A DNA stretch of 64,000 nt from NCBI GenBank assembly GCA_029945625.1, contig JAQSCW010000026.1, positions 120,475-184,474 on the forward strand, given 5' to 3'. Under the pieces are notes generated by a model that saw nothing but the letters and a program-made list of their open reading frames with translations, did not search any database and was not told where the DNA came from. Shown in pieces: positions 53,378-63,051 of the stretch (the first letter of the stretch is position 1; each line of letters begins with the position of its first letter). The position numbers were made by a program, and so were the translations under genes. The stretch comes from a bacterium (GTDB lineage: Bacteria > Bacteroidota > Bacteroidia > B-17B0 > Aurantibacillaceae).

Positions 53378-54370
53378 ATGAAAAAACTTTTCTCCAAGAT
53401 TGTCTTTGCAGTAGCTAGTTTTGCCGGGGTTGCAGTAGCTCAGCAAGACCCTCAGTTCACTCAATTTATGTACAACAAATTGATCTACAATCCCGGATAC
53501 GCCGGTACTTCAGGTGGTATTTGCGGGGTTTTGCAATACCGTAAACAATGGATGAATTTTGATGGCGCCCCTACTACCATGGCCTTCGCAGCCGATATGC
53601 GTTTAAAAACGCTTCCTCTTGGAGTTGGAATTACCGTTATGTCAGATAAAATCGGTCCTATGAACACGTTCTTTGCGAGGATTGCTGGTTCGTATAACAT
53701 TGCCAAAATTGCAGGAGGAACCCTGGGAATAGGCGTAGACGTAGGTATTCTTCAAAAAAGTATTTCTTCAAATTGGATAGTACCGGAACCCCTTAAAAAT
53801 GACACCCGCATCCCCGGAAGTGGTGGAAATATTCCCGGTACCACAGATCCTTCTTTCAATAATCCCGCACTCAATAAAACTACGTTTGACGTTGGCCTTG
53901 GCGCTTTTTACCAAATTCCCGGTAAATTTTATGTGGGATTGTCATCTACTCACTTGCCTGCCCAGCAGATAAAAGATGGTAGCCTCGGATACGCAGTAAG
54001 CCGCCACTACTACATGATGGCAGGTTACACCTTCCAACCTACAAAATGGAGTAAAATTACCCCAAGTGTGTTGTATAAAACCGACATGGCTTCCTCTTCA
54101 CTGGATGCTAACTTAACGTTCTTGTGGAGTGATATGATCTGGGTGGGCGGTACCTATCGTTTGAATGATGCGCCCGCGCTTCTTGTAGGATATCAAAACG
54201 TGTTTGGAGAGGGGAATTCATACACCTACAAGATTGGCTATTCTTATGATTTCACCAATTCCAATTTACAGACCTACGCCAAAGGCTCACATGAATTTAT
54301 TTTAGGTATTTGCTATATACCGAAAGTAAAGAAACCAACCAGATACCAAAACGACAGGTTTTTAGAGTAA
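53378..54370 (+). CDS. porP: PorP/SprF family outer-membrane protein of the type IX secretion system
   Basis: 330 aa with a signal peptide (1-21, ending VAVAQ). The mature start QQDPQFTQFMYNKLIYNPGYAG is the diagnostic PorP/SprF opening. The rest is a predicted beta barrel with alternating strands (LPLGVGITVMSDKIGPM, YVGLSSTHLPAQQIKDG, MMAGYTFQP) and a C-terminal strand region. In gliding bacteria such proteins help attach or export T9SS adhesins, often paired with a specific cargo. It stands first in the porP-gldK-gldL-gldM-gldN order conserved across the phylum. Confidence 0.93.
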   Translation: MKKLFSKIVFAVASFAGVAVAQQDPQFTQFMYNKLIYNPGYAGTSGGICGVLQYRKQWMNFDGAPTTMAFAADMRLKTLPLGVGITVMSDKIGPMNTFFARIAGSYNIAKIAGGTLGIGVDVGILQKSISSNWIVPEPLKNDTRIPGSGGNIPGTTDPSFNNPALNKTTFDVGLGAFYQIPGKFYVGLSSTHLPAQQIKDGSLGYAVSRHYYMMAGYTFQPTKWSKITPSVLYKTDMASSSLDANLTFLWSDMIWVGGTYRLNDAPALLVGYQNVFGEGNSYTYKIGYSYDFTNSNLQTYAKGSHEFILGICYIPKVKKPTRYQNDRFLE

Positions 54371-54500
54371 TATATGCGTAACCTTTTATCAAAAATCCCG
54401 TTTAAACCACTTATAACTAACAATTGATGTTAACAACTTTATCGAAAGGTCACCGTGTAACTATAAGACTGAGGTAAGGTTATAAACAAAAACAAGTAAT

Positions 54501-56039
54501 ATGAAAAAACTCTTGATACTAGCCACATTCGTAGCCGTCATTGCTGGGTGTAATCAGCGAACCGGTGAATTGATCGGGGTCCAGGGACGCGAGAAGTGGT
54601 ATCAACCAGATCCCTTCGGCACGCTCTTTATACCGATGGGCAGCTACCACATGGGTCCTGATGACGAGGAGGCGCCTATGGCGCATACTACGAAATCAAA
54701 AATGGTTTCAGTTCAGGCCTTTTATATTGACGACTCCGAGATCTCTAACAATGAGTACCGCCAGTTCGTTTTTTGGGTGCGTGACTCCATTGCCAGAAGA
54801 TTATTGATAGCCGGTGGGCAGGAAGAAGACTTTGGTGTAACTCAGGAAGATTTCCTTTCACAATGGCCCATTTATACCGGTGATAATAACCTGCAAGAAC
54901 CTTATGTAAATTGGGAAACTCCAATTGATTGGGAAACAGGGGATGAGGACATTAGAGGGATCTTACAGCCAATGTATCTGCCTGAAGGAGAACGTTTTTA
55001 TAACAGGAAGGAAATAGACACAAGAAAGCTGAATTACGAGTACTACCGGATAGACATCCGATTGGCTGCTTCAAAATCAAATCGTTTTATTCCAAATAAA
55101 TCGCCTGATATTAAAGATGCAGCGCATGATTATAAAAAAGCCGATTACATTAATGGGGTGACATTAAATGACGGAGCTAACGGAGCAGCCGGTTCGCCTG
55201 CCACGCCGGTGACCGATCCCGCCAAAGACAGTAAGACACTCGGTACCTATAATGTAAAAGATCAGGTTTCAGTTGGTCAAGGAAATTACGTTCCGCGTGA
55301 ACGCAAGGGAGTTGATCGTTCTGTGTTTATTGTAAAAGATGTCATCAATGTGTATCCCGATACCTTGGCATGGGTGCATGATTTTACATACTCATTCAAC
55401 GAACCCTTAACGAATATGTACTTCTGGCATCCATCTTATGATGATTATCCGGTTGTTGGGGTTACCTGGAAACAAGCCAGAGCATTTAGTATTTGGAGAT
55501 CTCATCTGTTAAATAATTATCTGATCGGAACAGGTCAATCAATTGTGAATGACTTCCGTTTACCAACAGAAAGCGAATGGGAATACGCAGCACGCGGTGG
55601 CCTCGAAAATTCACCCTACCCTTGGGGAGGTCCTTACATTCGTAACTCAAGAGGTTGCTTCCTAGGTAACTTTAAGCCAATGCGCGGTTCTTATATCGAC
55701 GATGGAGGTTTTCACTCCTTGTATGTTTATTCTTACAACCCTAACGATTTTGGTTTGTACTGCATGTCGGGTAACGTTTCAGAATGGACAAGTAATGCTT
55801 TTGACGAATCTGCATACGATTTTCAACACGATTTGAACCCTGACTATTTGTATGAAGCACAGGATAAAGATGCCAATGTGTTGAAGAGAAAAGTAATTCG
55901 GGGTGGAAGCTGGAAAGATGTGGGGTATTACCTGCAAACAAGCGCTCGTACCTATGAATATCAGGACACTTCAAAATGTTATCTTGGCTTTAGAAATGTG
56001 ATGACATTCCTTGGTCGTTCAAAATATGACGATCTATAG
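54501..56039 (+). CDS. gldK: Type IX secretion system ring lipoprotein GldK/PorK
   Basis: GldK and GldN form the periplasmic ring under the outer membrane in T9SS. 512 aa; the lipobox IAGC gives a lipidated Cys at 17. The formylglycine-generating-enzyme/sulfatase-modifying (SUMF1) fold spans the protein: FIPMGSYHMGPDDEEAP near the start, VGVTWKQARAFSIWRS, RLPTESEWEYAARGG and a late GNVSEWTSNAF ... RKVIRGGSWKD. In GldK this fold is structural, not enzymatic. An insert with a low-complexity stretch (about 220-250) is larger than in many homologues. It is followed by gldL after 61 bp. Confidence 0.95.
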   Translation: MKKLLILATFVAVIAGCNQRTGELIGVQGREKWYQPDPFGTLFIPMGSYHMGPDDEEAPMAHTTKSKMVSVQAFYIDDSEISNNEYRQFVFWVRDSIARRLLIAGGQEEDFGVTQEDFLSQWPIYTGDNNLQEPYVNWETPIDWETGDEDIRGILQPMYLPEGERFYNRKEIDTRKLNYEYYRIDIRLAASKSNRFIPNKSPDIKDAAHDYKKADYINGVTLNDGANGAAGSPATPVTDPAKDSKTLGTYNVKDQVSVGQGNYVPRERKGVDRSVFIVKDVINVYPDTLAWVHDFTYSFNEPLTNMYFWHPSYDDYPVVGVTWKQARAFSIWRSHLLNNYLIGTGQSIVNDFRLPTESEWEYAARGGLENSPYPWGGPYIRNSRGCFLGNFKPMRGSYIDDGGFHSLYVYSYNPNDFGLYCMSGNVSEWTSNAFDESAYDFQHDLNPDYLYEAQDKDANVLKRKVIRGGSWKDVGYYLQTSARTYEYQDTSKCYLGFRNVMTFLGRSKYDDL

Positions 56040-56100
56040 ATAATCTTATATTCATAAAAACACACAATTAAGAACATAAACCAACAAACACAACACAGCT

Positions 56101-56901
56101 ATGAGTAAATTACCGAAAGTTCGAGGAATGAAAAAAGTTATGCACATGGTAACTTGTTTCGGAGCAGCCACTGTTATTCTTGGAGCCCTCTTTAAAATTA
56201 TGCACTACCCGGGAGCAGAGATCATGTTGCCGGTGGGATTGATCGTTGAAACTTTTCTCTTTATAGCTTTTGGTTTGGACATTCCTCACGAGGAAGTAGA
56301 CTGGACGCTTGCTTATCCTGAATTGGCGGGTATGGGGCATGATGAAACTCATATGGATTCCAAAGACCAGGATAATTTGCCTATAACACAACAATTGGAT
56401 AATTTATTAGCAGATGCCAAAATTGGACCGGAACTTATTGAAAGTCTGGGTTCAGGCATTAGAAACTTAAACGACACTACCGGAAAGATTGCCGATATTT
56501 CAAATGCTACTGTGGCTACAAATGAGTATGTGGACAGTGTTCGGAGTGCTTCTAAGAACGTTAGCCAGCTGTCTGACACCTATAGTCGCGCAGCCGAATC
56601 GATGGCCAGTTTGGCCGATTCAAATAGTGTGAATCACGACATTGGTGACTCCCTTGTAAAAGTGTCCAAAAATCTTTCGGCGTTGAATGCAACTTACGAA
56701 TTGCAGTTGCAAGGCAGTAGCTCACACCTGGAAGCTACCAGCAAATTTTATGATGGATTAAATGAATTGATGAAAAACCTGCACGCTTCCGTAGATGATA
56801 CTAAAAAATACCGCGAAGAAATGGCGATGTTATCAAGCAACTTAACCTCATTAAACACTGTGTATGGCAACATGCTTAGTGCTATGAATGTAAGACAATA
56901 A
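56101..56901 (+). CDS. gldL: Type IX secretion system motor protein GldL
   Basis: GldL forms the pentameric inner-membrane stator of the proton-driven T9SS motor around the GldM dimer. 266 aa. Two membrane helices lie at about 15-34 and 41-59, with the acidic residue of the second helix (VETFLFIAF) in the position used for proton coupling. The cytoplasmic remainder is a long helical/coiled-coil region (about 90-266, LLADAKIGPELIESLGSGIR ... TKKYREEMAMLSSNLTSLN). The conserved KIMHYPGAEIMLPVG loop is present. It lies between gldK and gldM, as expected. Confidence 0.95.
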   Translation: MSKLPKVRGMKKVMHMVTCFGAATVILGALFKIMHYPGAEIMLPVGLIVETFLFIAFGLDIPHEEVDWTLAYPELAGMGHDETHMDSKDQDNLPITQQLDNLLADAKIGPELIESLGSGIRNLNDTTGKIADISNATVATNEYVDSVRSASKNVSQLSDTYSRAAESMASLADSNSVNHDIGDSLVKVSKNLSALNATYELQLQGSSSHLEATSKFYDGLNELMKNLHASVDDTKKYREEMAMLSSNLTSLNTVYGNMLSAMNVRQ

Positions 56902-56975
56902 GTAATAAGTCAACTTGCTATCATTGCAATAACTAGTAACATCATCTATTAACTCTAACAAAACAACTCAAGAAA

Positions 56976-58655
56976 ATGGCAGGCGGAAAAGAAACCCCTA
57001 GGCAGAAGATGATTGGCTTAATGTACTTGGTACTTACTGCCATGTTAGCCCTCAATGTGTCGAAACAAATTTTGCAAGGTTACCTTTCTGTAAACGAAAG
57101 TTTGGAGACTTCTAAAAAGAACATGATTGAGAATAATGTGCGGGTGAGTGAAGCATTCAAAAAGACGATAGATGGGAATAAAGCCGCAGAGCCTTATTAT
57201 AAACAGGCTTTGATGGCCCAGAAAGATATCGACGTGGCGTATAAATATTTGGACGAGGTGAAGGGAAATATGGTGAGAGCGGTTTTGAAATATGACGAAA
57301 GCGTAAAAGTGTTGGGAGATACCATCAACCTGCGTCGCTACCCTCAAAAGGACAAGATTGATAATTACGACATGCCCACTACCGTTTTATTAGGAAGCAA
57401 TGAGCATAATTTAAAAAAAGGACCTCTAACGGCCGATGAGTTAAGAGAGAAACTAACTGCTTTGCACGATAAGTTGATTGCGCAATTAGATAAGATGCAA
57501 AAAACCGAAAATGAGCACTTATTGCAAGGCGACTACGAAAATCTTAAGAAAAAAATCGCCATTGTTAAGCCTACCGATAGCGGAAGAAAAGATGAGGGAA
57601 TTACCTACACATGGCCCTTGGATAATTTCTATCACCTGCCAATGGCGGCCGTATTTGTGAACTTAAATAAAATGCAATCCGACTTAAAGAATGTGGAAGC
57701 TGAGATACTGCAAGTATTTAGTAGTGCTAGTGGTAAGTTGGCGATTAAGTTTGACAACATCTATGCAAAAGTAATTGCGCCTTCATCCTATATTTCCGCC
57801 GGAGAGCCATACAAGGCTGAGATCTTCTTGGCAGCAACTAACTCTAAGTTAGGTGCCGGTGATATGGAAGTGATGGTTGGCATCGACTCTGCTGCTGCCG
57901 CTAAAGGTGGTAAAGGCAGTCCGGTTCCGATTGAAGCCGGAATGGGTAAATACCAGGTAGGTACCGGTGCGCCGGGAGATCAAAAATATTCAGGTGTTAT
58001 CAAATATAAAAAACCGGACGGAACTTTTGAATATTATCCTTTTAAGGGAGAATACAAAGTGGCTAAATCTGCTGTGGCAGTATCGGCCGATCAAATGAAC
58101 GTATTTTACCGTGGCGTTACCAATCCGGTTTCTGCGGGTGCTGCCGGTGTTTCTCCGAGCGACATTGTGATTAACGCCTCAGGTGCAGGTGTTAAATTTG
58201 TGCCAAGAAGCGAAGCAGGCAAGTATGATTTTACGTTCAGCGGACTTGGGGAATGTATGATCACTGTTTCTAGAAAAGGCCCCGATGGGGTAAAGCCTTG
58301 TGGCCCTCCCGTAAAATTCAGAGTAAAGCCCTTACCTAAACCTGAGCCAAAAGTAGGAGGTAAATACGCACCGGATGAGATGAAAAAAGGTGACCTTTCC
58401 ACGGTTGGTGCAATTGGTGCCGGTGCAAACGGATTTGACTTTCAGGCCAATTATGTGGTGCAAAGTTATGAAATTGTAGGGAAAGTGAAGGGAAATGTAA
58501 AAACAGCAAACGGTAACGGCGCCAATCTTGCTCCTGACGCCATTGGCATTTTTAAGAACGTTGACCCCGGCACAAAAATTTATATTGACATTAAAGTAAA
58601 AGGTCCCGATGGGCTTCCGTATTCCGCTACTTGCGGTATAAAGGTGCTGAGATAA
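56976..58655 (+). CDS. gldM: Type IX secretion system motor protein GldM
   Basis: GldM is the dimeric rod that transmits motor torque from GldL across the periplasm to GldK/GldN. 559 aa. The N-terminal GKETPRQKMIGLMYLVLTAM is the family hallmark, its hydrophobic part being the single membrane helix. About 35-230 is the first helical periplasmic domain, and about 245-559 holds beta-rich domains D2-D4 (IAPSSYISAGEPYKAEIFLAA, GECMITVSRKGPDGV). The chain ends in SATCGIKVL. It is 21 bp from gldN. Confidence 0.95.
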   Translation: MAGGKETPRQKMIGLMYLVLTAMLALNVSKQILQGYLSVNESLETSKKNMIENNVRVSEAFKKTIDGNKAAEPYYKQALMAQKDIDVAYKYLDEVKGNMVRAVLKYDESVKVLGDTINLRRYPQKDKIDNYDMPTTVLLGSNEHNLKKGPLTADELREKLTALHDKLIAQLDKMQKTENEHLLQGDYENLKKKIAIVKPTDSGRKDEGITYTWPLDNFYHLPMAAVFVNLNKMQSDLKNVEAEILQVFSSASGKLAIKFDNIYAKVIAPSSYISAGEPYKAEIFLAATNSKLGAGDMEVMVGIDSAAAAKGGKGSPVPIEAGMGKYQVGTGAPGDQKYSGVIKYKKPDGTFEYYPFKGEYKVAKSAVAVSADQMNVFYRGVTNPVSAGAAGVSPSDIVINASGAGVKFVPRSEAGKYDFTFSGLGECMITVSRKGPDGVKPCGPPVKFRVKPLPKPEPKVGGKYAPDEMKKGDLSTVGAIGAGANGFDFQANYVVQSYEIVGKVKGNVKTANGNGANLAPDAIGIFKNVDPGTKIYIDIKVKGPDGLPYSATCGIKVLR

Positions 58656-58676
58656 TAAGACATTTAATCTAATAAG

Positions 58677-59537
58677 ATGAAACACTACACACATATCTGT
58701 TTAATTGCCCTGCTCACGTTTTGTGCATTTTTTGCCAAGGCACAGCAAAGCATTTTTCAACCGGGAGATTACAAAGATGGAATCTACGACAAAGAAAATT
58801 CAGTGAGCCGTCGCTACATTCCATACACCCATCTTCGTGAAGGAGATGTTATTTGGGAAAAGAGGATTTGGAGAGCCATCGATGTGCGCGAGAAAGTAAA
58901 TCAACCTCTCTACTTTCCAACGGAAAATAACGTGAGTAGAATCTCCATCATGCAGTTGATGACCAAATATGTGTTGTCGGGACAAGTTATCGCTTTTGAA
59001 GATGAGGAGTTTTTGGTGCCTTATGAGAAGTCGGCAATTCGCGACAAAATGGTTTTGAAAACTGACTCTGTTGATCAGGAACTATTTGATGAAAGTGGGA
59101 ATCCCTACACCGTTAAGGTTGCAGGGGCCACTGACTCTACTTGGTTGTATCAGAACTTCTGTGAAATCGAATTAAAAGAAGATTGGTTTTTCGATAAACA
59201 AAAATCGGTTTTGGAAGCCAGAATAATTGGCATGGCGTTTAAAGTTCTTTTGAAGGGGAAAGAAGATTTGGGCTGTAACCCTTTCTTTTACGTCTACTTC
59301 CCGGCTTGTCGTCCTTATTTCGCAAAACATGAAGTTTTTAATGTGAAGAATGACAGTGAGCGCAGAACATTTGAAGATATTTTTTGGAAACGGCAATTTG
59401 CGAGTGGCATCAGGAAAGAATCCAACGTGTATGACAGAAAAATTGAGCAGTACTCCAAAGGAATAGATGCCCTGTTGGAATCCGACAGAATTAAAGGCGA
59501 TATTTTTAGGTTTGAACATGACCTCTGGCAGTTCTAA
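58677..59537 (+). CDS. gldN: Type IX secretion system ring protein GldN
   Basis: Periplasmic partner of GldK in the outer-membrane-associated ring. 286 aa with a signal peptide (1-22, ending FAKAQ). The mature protein carries the typical DVIWEKRIWRAIDVREKVNQ helix, a central SRISIMQLMTKYV segment and the C-terminal NPFFYVYFPACRPYFAKHEVFN and EDIFWKRQFASGI motifs. It is the last gene of the cluster; a T-tailed hairpin follows within 20 bp. Confidence 0.95.
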   Translation: MKHYTHICLIALLTFCAFFAKAQQSIFQPGDYKDGIYDKENSVSRRYIPYTHLREGDVIWEKRIWRAIDVREKVNQPLYFPTENNVSRISIMQLMTKYVLSGQVIAFEDEEFLVPYEKSAIRDKMVLKTDSVDQELFDESGNPYTVKVAGATDSTWLYQNFCEIELKEDWFFDKQKSVLEARIIGMAFKVLLKGKEDLGCNPFFYVYFPACRPYFAKHEVFNVKNDSERRTFEDIFWKRQFASGIRKESNVYDRKIEQYSKGIDALLESDRIKGDIFRFEHDLWQF

Positions 59538-59554
59538 TCGAACAAAAGATGTTG

Positions 59555-59585
59555 AAAGCCCTCCTGAATTCAGGGGGGTTTTTTT
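59555..59585 (+). terminator. Intrinsic terminator after gldN
   Basis: Stem ccctcctg (59559-59566) with cagggggg (59571-59578, one G-U pair) and an aatt loop, extended by A/T pairs and ending in a run of seven T residues. It closes the porP-gldN transcription unit. Confidence 0.88.
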
Positions 59586-59622
59586 ATGCATCGACGGACC
59601 GTCAAAGGTTAAAAATTCTAAA

Positions 59623-59656
59623 TTTGGAATTCTCGTTTTAAAACTTGGTATATTTG
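59623..59656 (+). promoter_or_regulatory. Promoter of the TlpA-family gene
   Basis: TTTG at 59623-59626 and a perfect TATATTTG at 59649-59656, spaced by 22 bp. It lies between the gldN terminator and the ATG at 59675, giving a short leader of about 12 nt. Confidence 0.68.
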
Positions 59657-59674
59657 TTGATACTGTCAATTACC

Positions 59675-60799
59675 ATGAAAAAACACATATTATTTAGTGC
59701 CCTCTCCTTCCTGTCATTACTCACTTTCGCCCAAAAACAGGTACCGGAAAAGAAGTTCACATTTAAGGTCGAAGGAACGATTAGAAATTTTGCAGGAAAG
59801 AGTATTTTTCTCCATCACAAATGGAACGAGGCAGATTTTACTGACTCATGTAAAGTAGTGAACGGAAAGTTCTCTTTTAACTTAAAAAGTGCCGAACCTA
59901 ATATGTATTGGTTCACCACTACCAATAATTTGAACGAACCGTCGAATTGTATGTTTTTTGTAGATCCACTTACCATCAAAGCAAATTTGATAGGGGATTC
60001 TTTGCCTTATTCTCAAATTGAGGGAGGTCAAAGTCAAAAAGACTTCCTAGAGTACCGCATGATTATTAACAATTTAGTGATGCTTCAGCGGAAAATGCAG
60101 AATGACTATAACGTAGCCACTCAAAGTGGGGATGTGGCCACACAAAACGCCATCCAATCCGAATATCAGCAGCTTAACGGCCAGTATATTGCCAGTTTAA
60201 AAACGTTTGTCAAGAACCATCCAAAATCTGCGGTGAGCGGGTACATTGTTTACAACGACTTTAATAATCCCAATATTCCGTTCGAAGAGGTGGTTGAGAC
60301 TTTAAGCTATATTGATAAAAGTCTTGAAAACACAAAATTTGTAAAGCTAGCCAATAAGCGGGTGGACGATAAAAAAGGGACTACTGTTGGTTTTAAAGCA
60401 ACTAACTTCTCGCAAGCTAATCCCGAGGGAAAGATGGTGAGTTTAAGTGACTTTAAAGGAAAATACGTTTTGGTGGATTTTTGGGCCAGTTGGTGCCGTC
60501 CGTGCAGAATGGAAAACCCAAATGTGGTAGCTGCCTACAACCGTTTTAAGGATAAAGGATTTACTGTATTGGGCGTGTCTATGGATTCGAACAGAGACCC
60601 GTGGTTAGCAGCGATTAAGCAAGACCAATTAACCTGGACGCATGTGAGTGACTTAAAGGGCTGGGGCAATGAAGTGGGGAAGATTTACAATGTGACCGGA
60701 ATTCCTCAAAATTTTCTCATCGACAAAGAGGGCAAGATCATTGCTAAGGACCTTAGGGGCGCGGCGTTGGATGAAAAACTCATTGAAATACTGAAATAA
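59675..60799 (+). CDS. TlpA-like thiol:disulfide oxidoreductase with DUF4369 domain
   Basis: A periplasmic redox protein of 374 aa counted from ATG 59675, preferred over 59645 because the promoter's -7 box (59649-59656) overlaps the longer start. The signal peptide (1-18) ends LLTFAQ. About 28-130 is a DUF4369 beta domain (FKVEGTIRNFAGKSIFLHHK), followed by a helical linker and a thioredoxin/TlpA domain (about 235-374) with the active site WCRPC (C274, C277) and the cis-Pro loop GIPQNFLIDKEG. It probably reduces or rearranges disulfides of exported proteins. A PPIase gene follows 40 bp later. Confidence 0.92.
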   Translation: MKKHILFSALSFLSLLTFAQKQVPEKKFTFKVEGTIRNFAGKSIFLHHKWNEADFTDSCKVVNGKFSFNLKSAEPNMYWFTTTNNLNEPSNCMFFVDPLTIKANLIGDSLPYSQIEGGQSQKDFLEYRMIINNLVMLQRKMQNDYNVATQSGDVATQNAIQSEYQQLNGQYIASLKTFVKNHPKSAVSGYIVYNDFNNPNIPFEEVVETLSYIDKSLENTKFVKLANKRVDDKKGTTVGFKATNFSQANPEGKMVSLSDFKGKYVLVDFWASWCRPCRMENPNVVAAYNRFKDKGFTVLGVSMDSNRDPWLAAIKQDQLTWTHVSDLKGWGNEVGKIYNVTGIPQNFLIDKEGKIIAKDLRGAALDEKLIEILK

Positions 60800-60813
60800 T
60801 CCCTGAGATAATT

Positions 60814-60821
60814 TACATTTG
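60814..60821 (+). promoter_or_regulatory. Probable -7 box before the SurA-like PPIase gene
   Basis: TACATTTG, a perfect TAnnTTTG match, 18 bp before the ATG at 60840, the same spacing as at fumC. No matching -33 TTTG is seen at 19-22 bp, so it may be a weak or secondary promoter. Confidence 0.42.
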
Positions 60822-60839
60822 CAAAAATTTTTTAATCGT

Positions 60840-62942
60840 ATGAAGAAGAATAGATTCGTTGTCCTTGCGTTAGCTTTAACAACATGGGTTAGTAATATTA
60901 ATGCGCAGGATCAAGTGGTGATGACTATTAATGGAAAACCCATCTATAAGTCAGAATTTGAAGCCGTATACCGCAAAAACAATGGAAAGGAAGTTGGTAA
61001 TAATACCAAATCGGTGAGGGAATATGTGGACCTATTTTCCCTTTTCAAAAGTAAAGTGTTTGAAGCAGAAAGTCTGGGCCTGGATACCCTGCAATCTTTT
61101 AAATCGGAACTAGCAGGCTACCGCCGTCAGTTGGCTGCGCCGTACCTTACTGATAAGAATACGAACGAGAGCTTGCTAACAGAGGCGTATGAGCGCATGA
61201 AGCAGGAAGTGCGAGCCAGTCACATATTAGTAAATGTGGAAGAAGGCGCCTTGCCCAAGGACACGCTGGCCGCATGGACAAAAATTCATATGATAAGAAA
61301 TGCGGTAATGGGCAAAATGCCAACTGCAGCCGAAATTGCGCATTATGAGAAGCTTCTAAAAAACAGCACCGAAGTAGCTAAACAATTGAGTGCCAAAGAC
61401 AGCACCCTATATAAGCAAAGAATGAATTCGGTAAGAATTATTGAAACGGCCTGCAAGAATTCGCAAGATAAATTCCAGGGCTTAGCTGCAAGTACAAGTG
61501 ACGATCCGTCGGCGGTTGAGAACAAAGGGGATTTGAATTATTTTTCGGCACTTGATATGGTTTACCCGTTTGAGACGGCAGCTTATAACACGCCGGTGGG
61601 AGACGTGAGCTCGGTAGTGCGCACCAGATTTGGATACCACATACTTAAGGTGTACGACAAACGTGTAAACAGAGGGGAAATAACAGTGTCGCACATTATG
61701 GCAAAATTTGGGAAGAACGCCAGTGATTTGGAAAAGAACAATGCCAAGTCGAAAATTGATGAGATTTACGCGAAATTAAAAGGCGGCGCGAGTTTTGAGG
61801 ATCTTGCACGGCAATTTAGCGACGACAAACAAACCAGCGACAGAGGGGGACAATTACTGCCATTTAAAGGGGGTAGGCTTCCGAAACAATTCGAAGACGC
61901 GGCTTTTGCACTTAAAAATAATGGTGATGTGAGCGAACCGGTTCTTACGCCCTTTGGATGGCATATTATTAAACGCAACGATTTAAAGCCCGTTCCCGCG
62001 TTCAATGATATGAAAACTGAACTAAAAAGCAAGATTAGCCGAGATAGTCGTTCCCAAATGGGCCGTGTGGCATTGATTGAACGAGTGAAAAAAGAATACA
62101 ATTTTAAGGAGAATCTGAAGAATAGAGACGAGTTGTTGAAGGTGCTGGACTCTACCTATCTGAAAGCCACCTGGGCGGCGTCTCGCGCCGCAAAACTGGG
62201 TAATAAAGAGATCTTTAATTTTGCGGGAAAGTCCTACACACAAAATGACTTTGCGAAATCTCTTGAATCTCAAATGTCCTTTAGATCGACTCAAACTAAT
62301 ATTTCGGAGCTAATGAATGGGATTTACAAAACCTGGGTGGAGGACATTATTGTGAATTATGAAGATTCACAACTTGAAAATAAGTACAAGGATTTCGCTA
62401 ATTTATACCGCGAATACAGAGATGGGATTTTGTTGTTTGACCTCACCGATCAAAAGGTGTGGAGCAAGGCCGTGAAAGACACTGCGGGTTTGAGGGTTTT
62501 TTATGAAAAGAACAAAACCAATTACCTCTGGGATGAACGAGCCGAAGTGACCATTTACAAATGCCTTAACGAGAAAATTGCCAAAGATCTGCGGAAAATG
62601 CTGAAAGAAGGGAAGTCCGAAAAAGTGATTACTGAAGTGCTCAATAAAACCTCGCAGTTAAATGTATCGGTCGAAAACATCACTTACCTGAAAGGTGAAA
62701 ACAAAGCGGTGGATGCCAGTTGGAAGGTTGGAGTTATAGAGAATAGTCAGATTGAAAAAGACAATAGTGTTCGGGTAATGGTGATTGATAAGGTGCTTCC
62801 CAAAACGCCCAAAACCATTGGCGAATGCAGGGGTAATGTAACCGCCGATTACCAAACTTATCTCGATGCAGAATGGTTGGCCTATCTGAAAAATAAATAC
62901 CAGGTGAAGATTAATGAAGACGTGTTAAGCACGATAAAATAA
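60840..62942 (+). CDS. Periplasmic peptidylprolyl isomerase (SurA/PpiD-like, two parvulin domains)
   Basis: A folding factor for outer-membrane and secreted proteins, 700 aa from ATG 60840; the in-frame TTG at 60819 is rejected because the ATG starts the signal peptide (MKKNRFVVLALALTTW ... NAQ). An N-terminal SurA-like helical domain (about 20-120) precedes two parvulin (PpiC) domains. The first begins VRASHILVNVEEG, carries a ~70-residue helical insert and ends RFGYHILKVYDKR. The second (about 275-385) runs VSHIMAKFG ... SFEDLARQFSDD ... PFGWHIIKRND. The C-terminal ~300 residues are a helical/beta extension that I cannot name. A strong terminator follows. Confidence 0.92.
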   Translation: MKKNRFVVLALALTTWVSNINAQDQVVMTINGKPIYKSEFEAVYRKNNGKEVGNNTKSVREYVDLFSLFKSKVFEAESLGLDTLQSFKSELAGYRRQLAAPYLTDKNTNESLLTEAYERMKQEVRASHILVNVEEGALPKDTLAAWTKIHMIRNAVMGKMPTAAEIAHYEKLLKNSTEVAKQLSAKDSTLYKQRMNSVRIIETACKNSQDKFQGLAASTSDDPSAVENKGDLNYFSALDMVYPFETAAYNTPVGDVSSVVRTRFGYHILKVYDKRVNRGEITVSHIMAKFGKNASDLEKNNAKSKIDEIYAKLKGGASFEDLARQFSDDKQTSDRGGQLLPFKGGRLPKQFEDAAFALKNNGDVSEPVLTPFGWHIIKRNDLKPVPAFNDMKTELKSKISRDSRSQMGRVALIERVKKEYNFKENLKNRDELLKVLDSTYLKATWAASRAAKLGNKEIFNFAGKSYTQNDFAKSLESQMSFRSTQTNISELMNGIYKTWVEDIIVNYEDSQLENKYKDFANLYREYRDGILLFDLTDQKVWSKAVKDTAGLRVFYEKNKTNYLWDERAEVTIYKCLNEKIAKDLRKMLKEGKSEKVITEVLNKTSQLNVSVENITYLKGENKAVDASWKVGVIENSQIEKDNSVRVMVIDKVLPKTPKTIGECRGNVTADYQTYLDAEWLAYLKNKYQVKINEDVLSTIK

Positions 62943-62959
62943 TATTTGCACATATAACG

Positions 62960-62994
62960 ACCGGCTGAGAAAAAAATCCAGCCGGTTTTTTTTT
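62960..62994 (+). terminator. Intrinsic terminator after the SurA-like PPIase
   Basis: Stem accggctg (62960-62967) with cagccggt (62979-62986), 11-nt A-rich loop, followed by eight further T residues. Confidence 0.92.
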
Positions 62995-63051
62995 ATCTTT
63001 TTTATTCGGAAATCAAGGTGGAAATCTTAAAAAAATAGTTTAGTTTTAGAT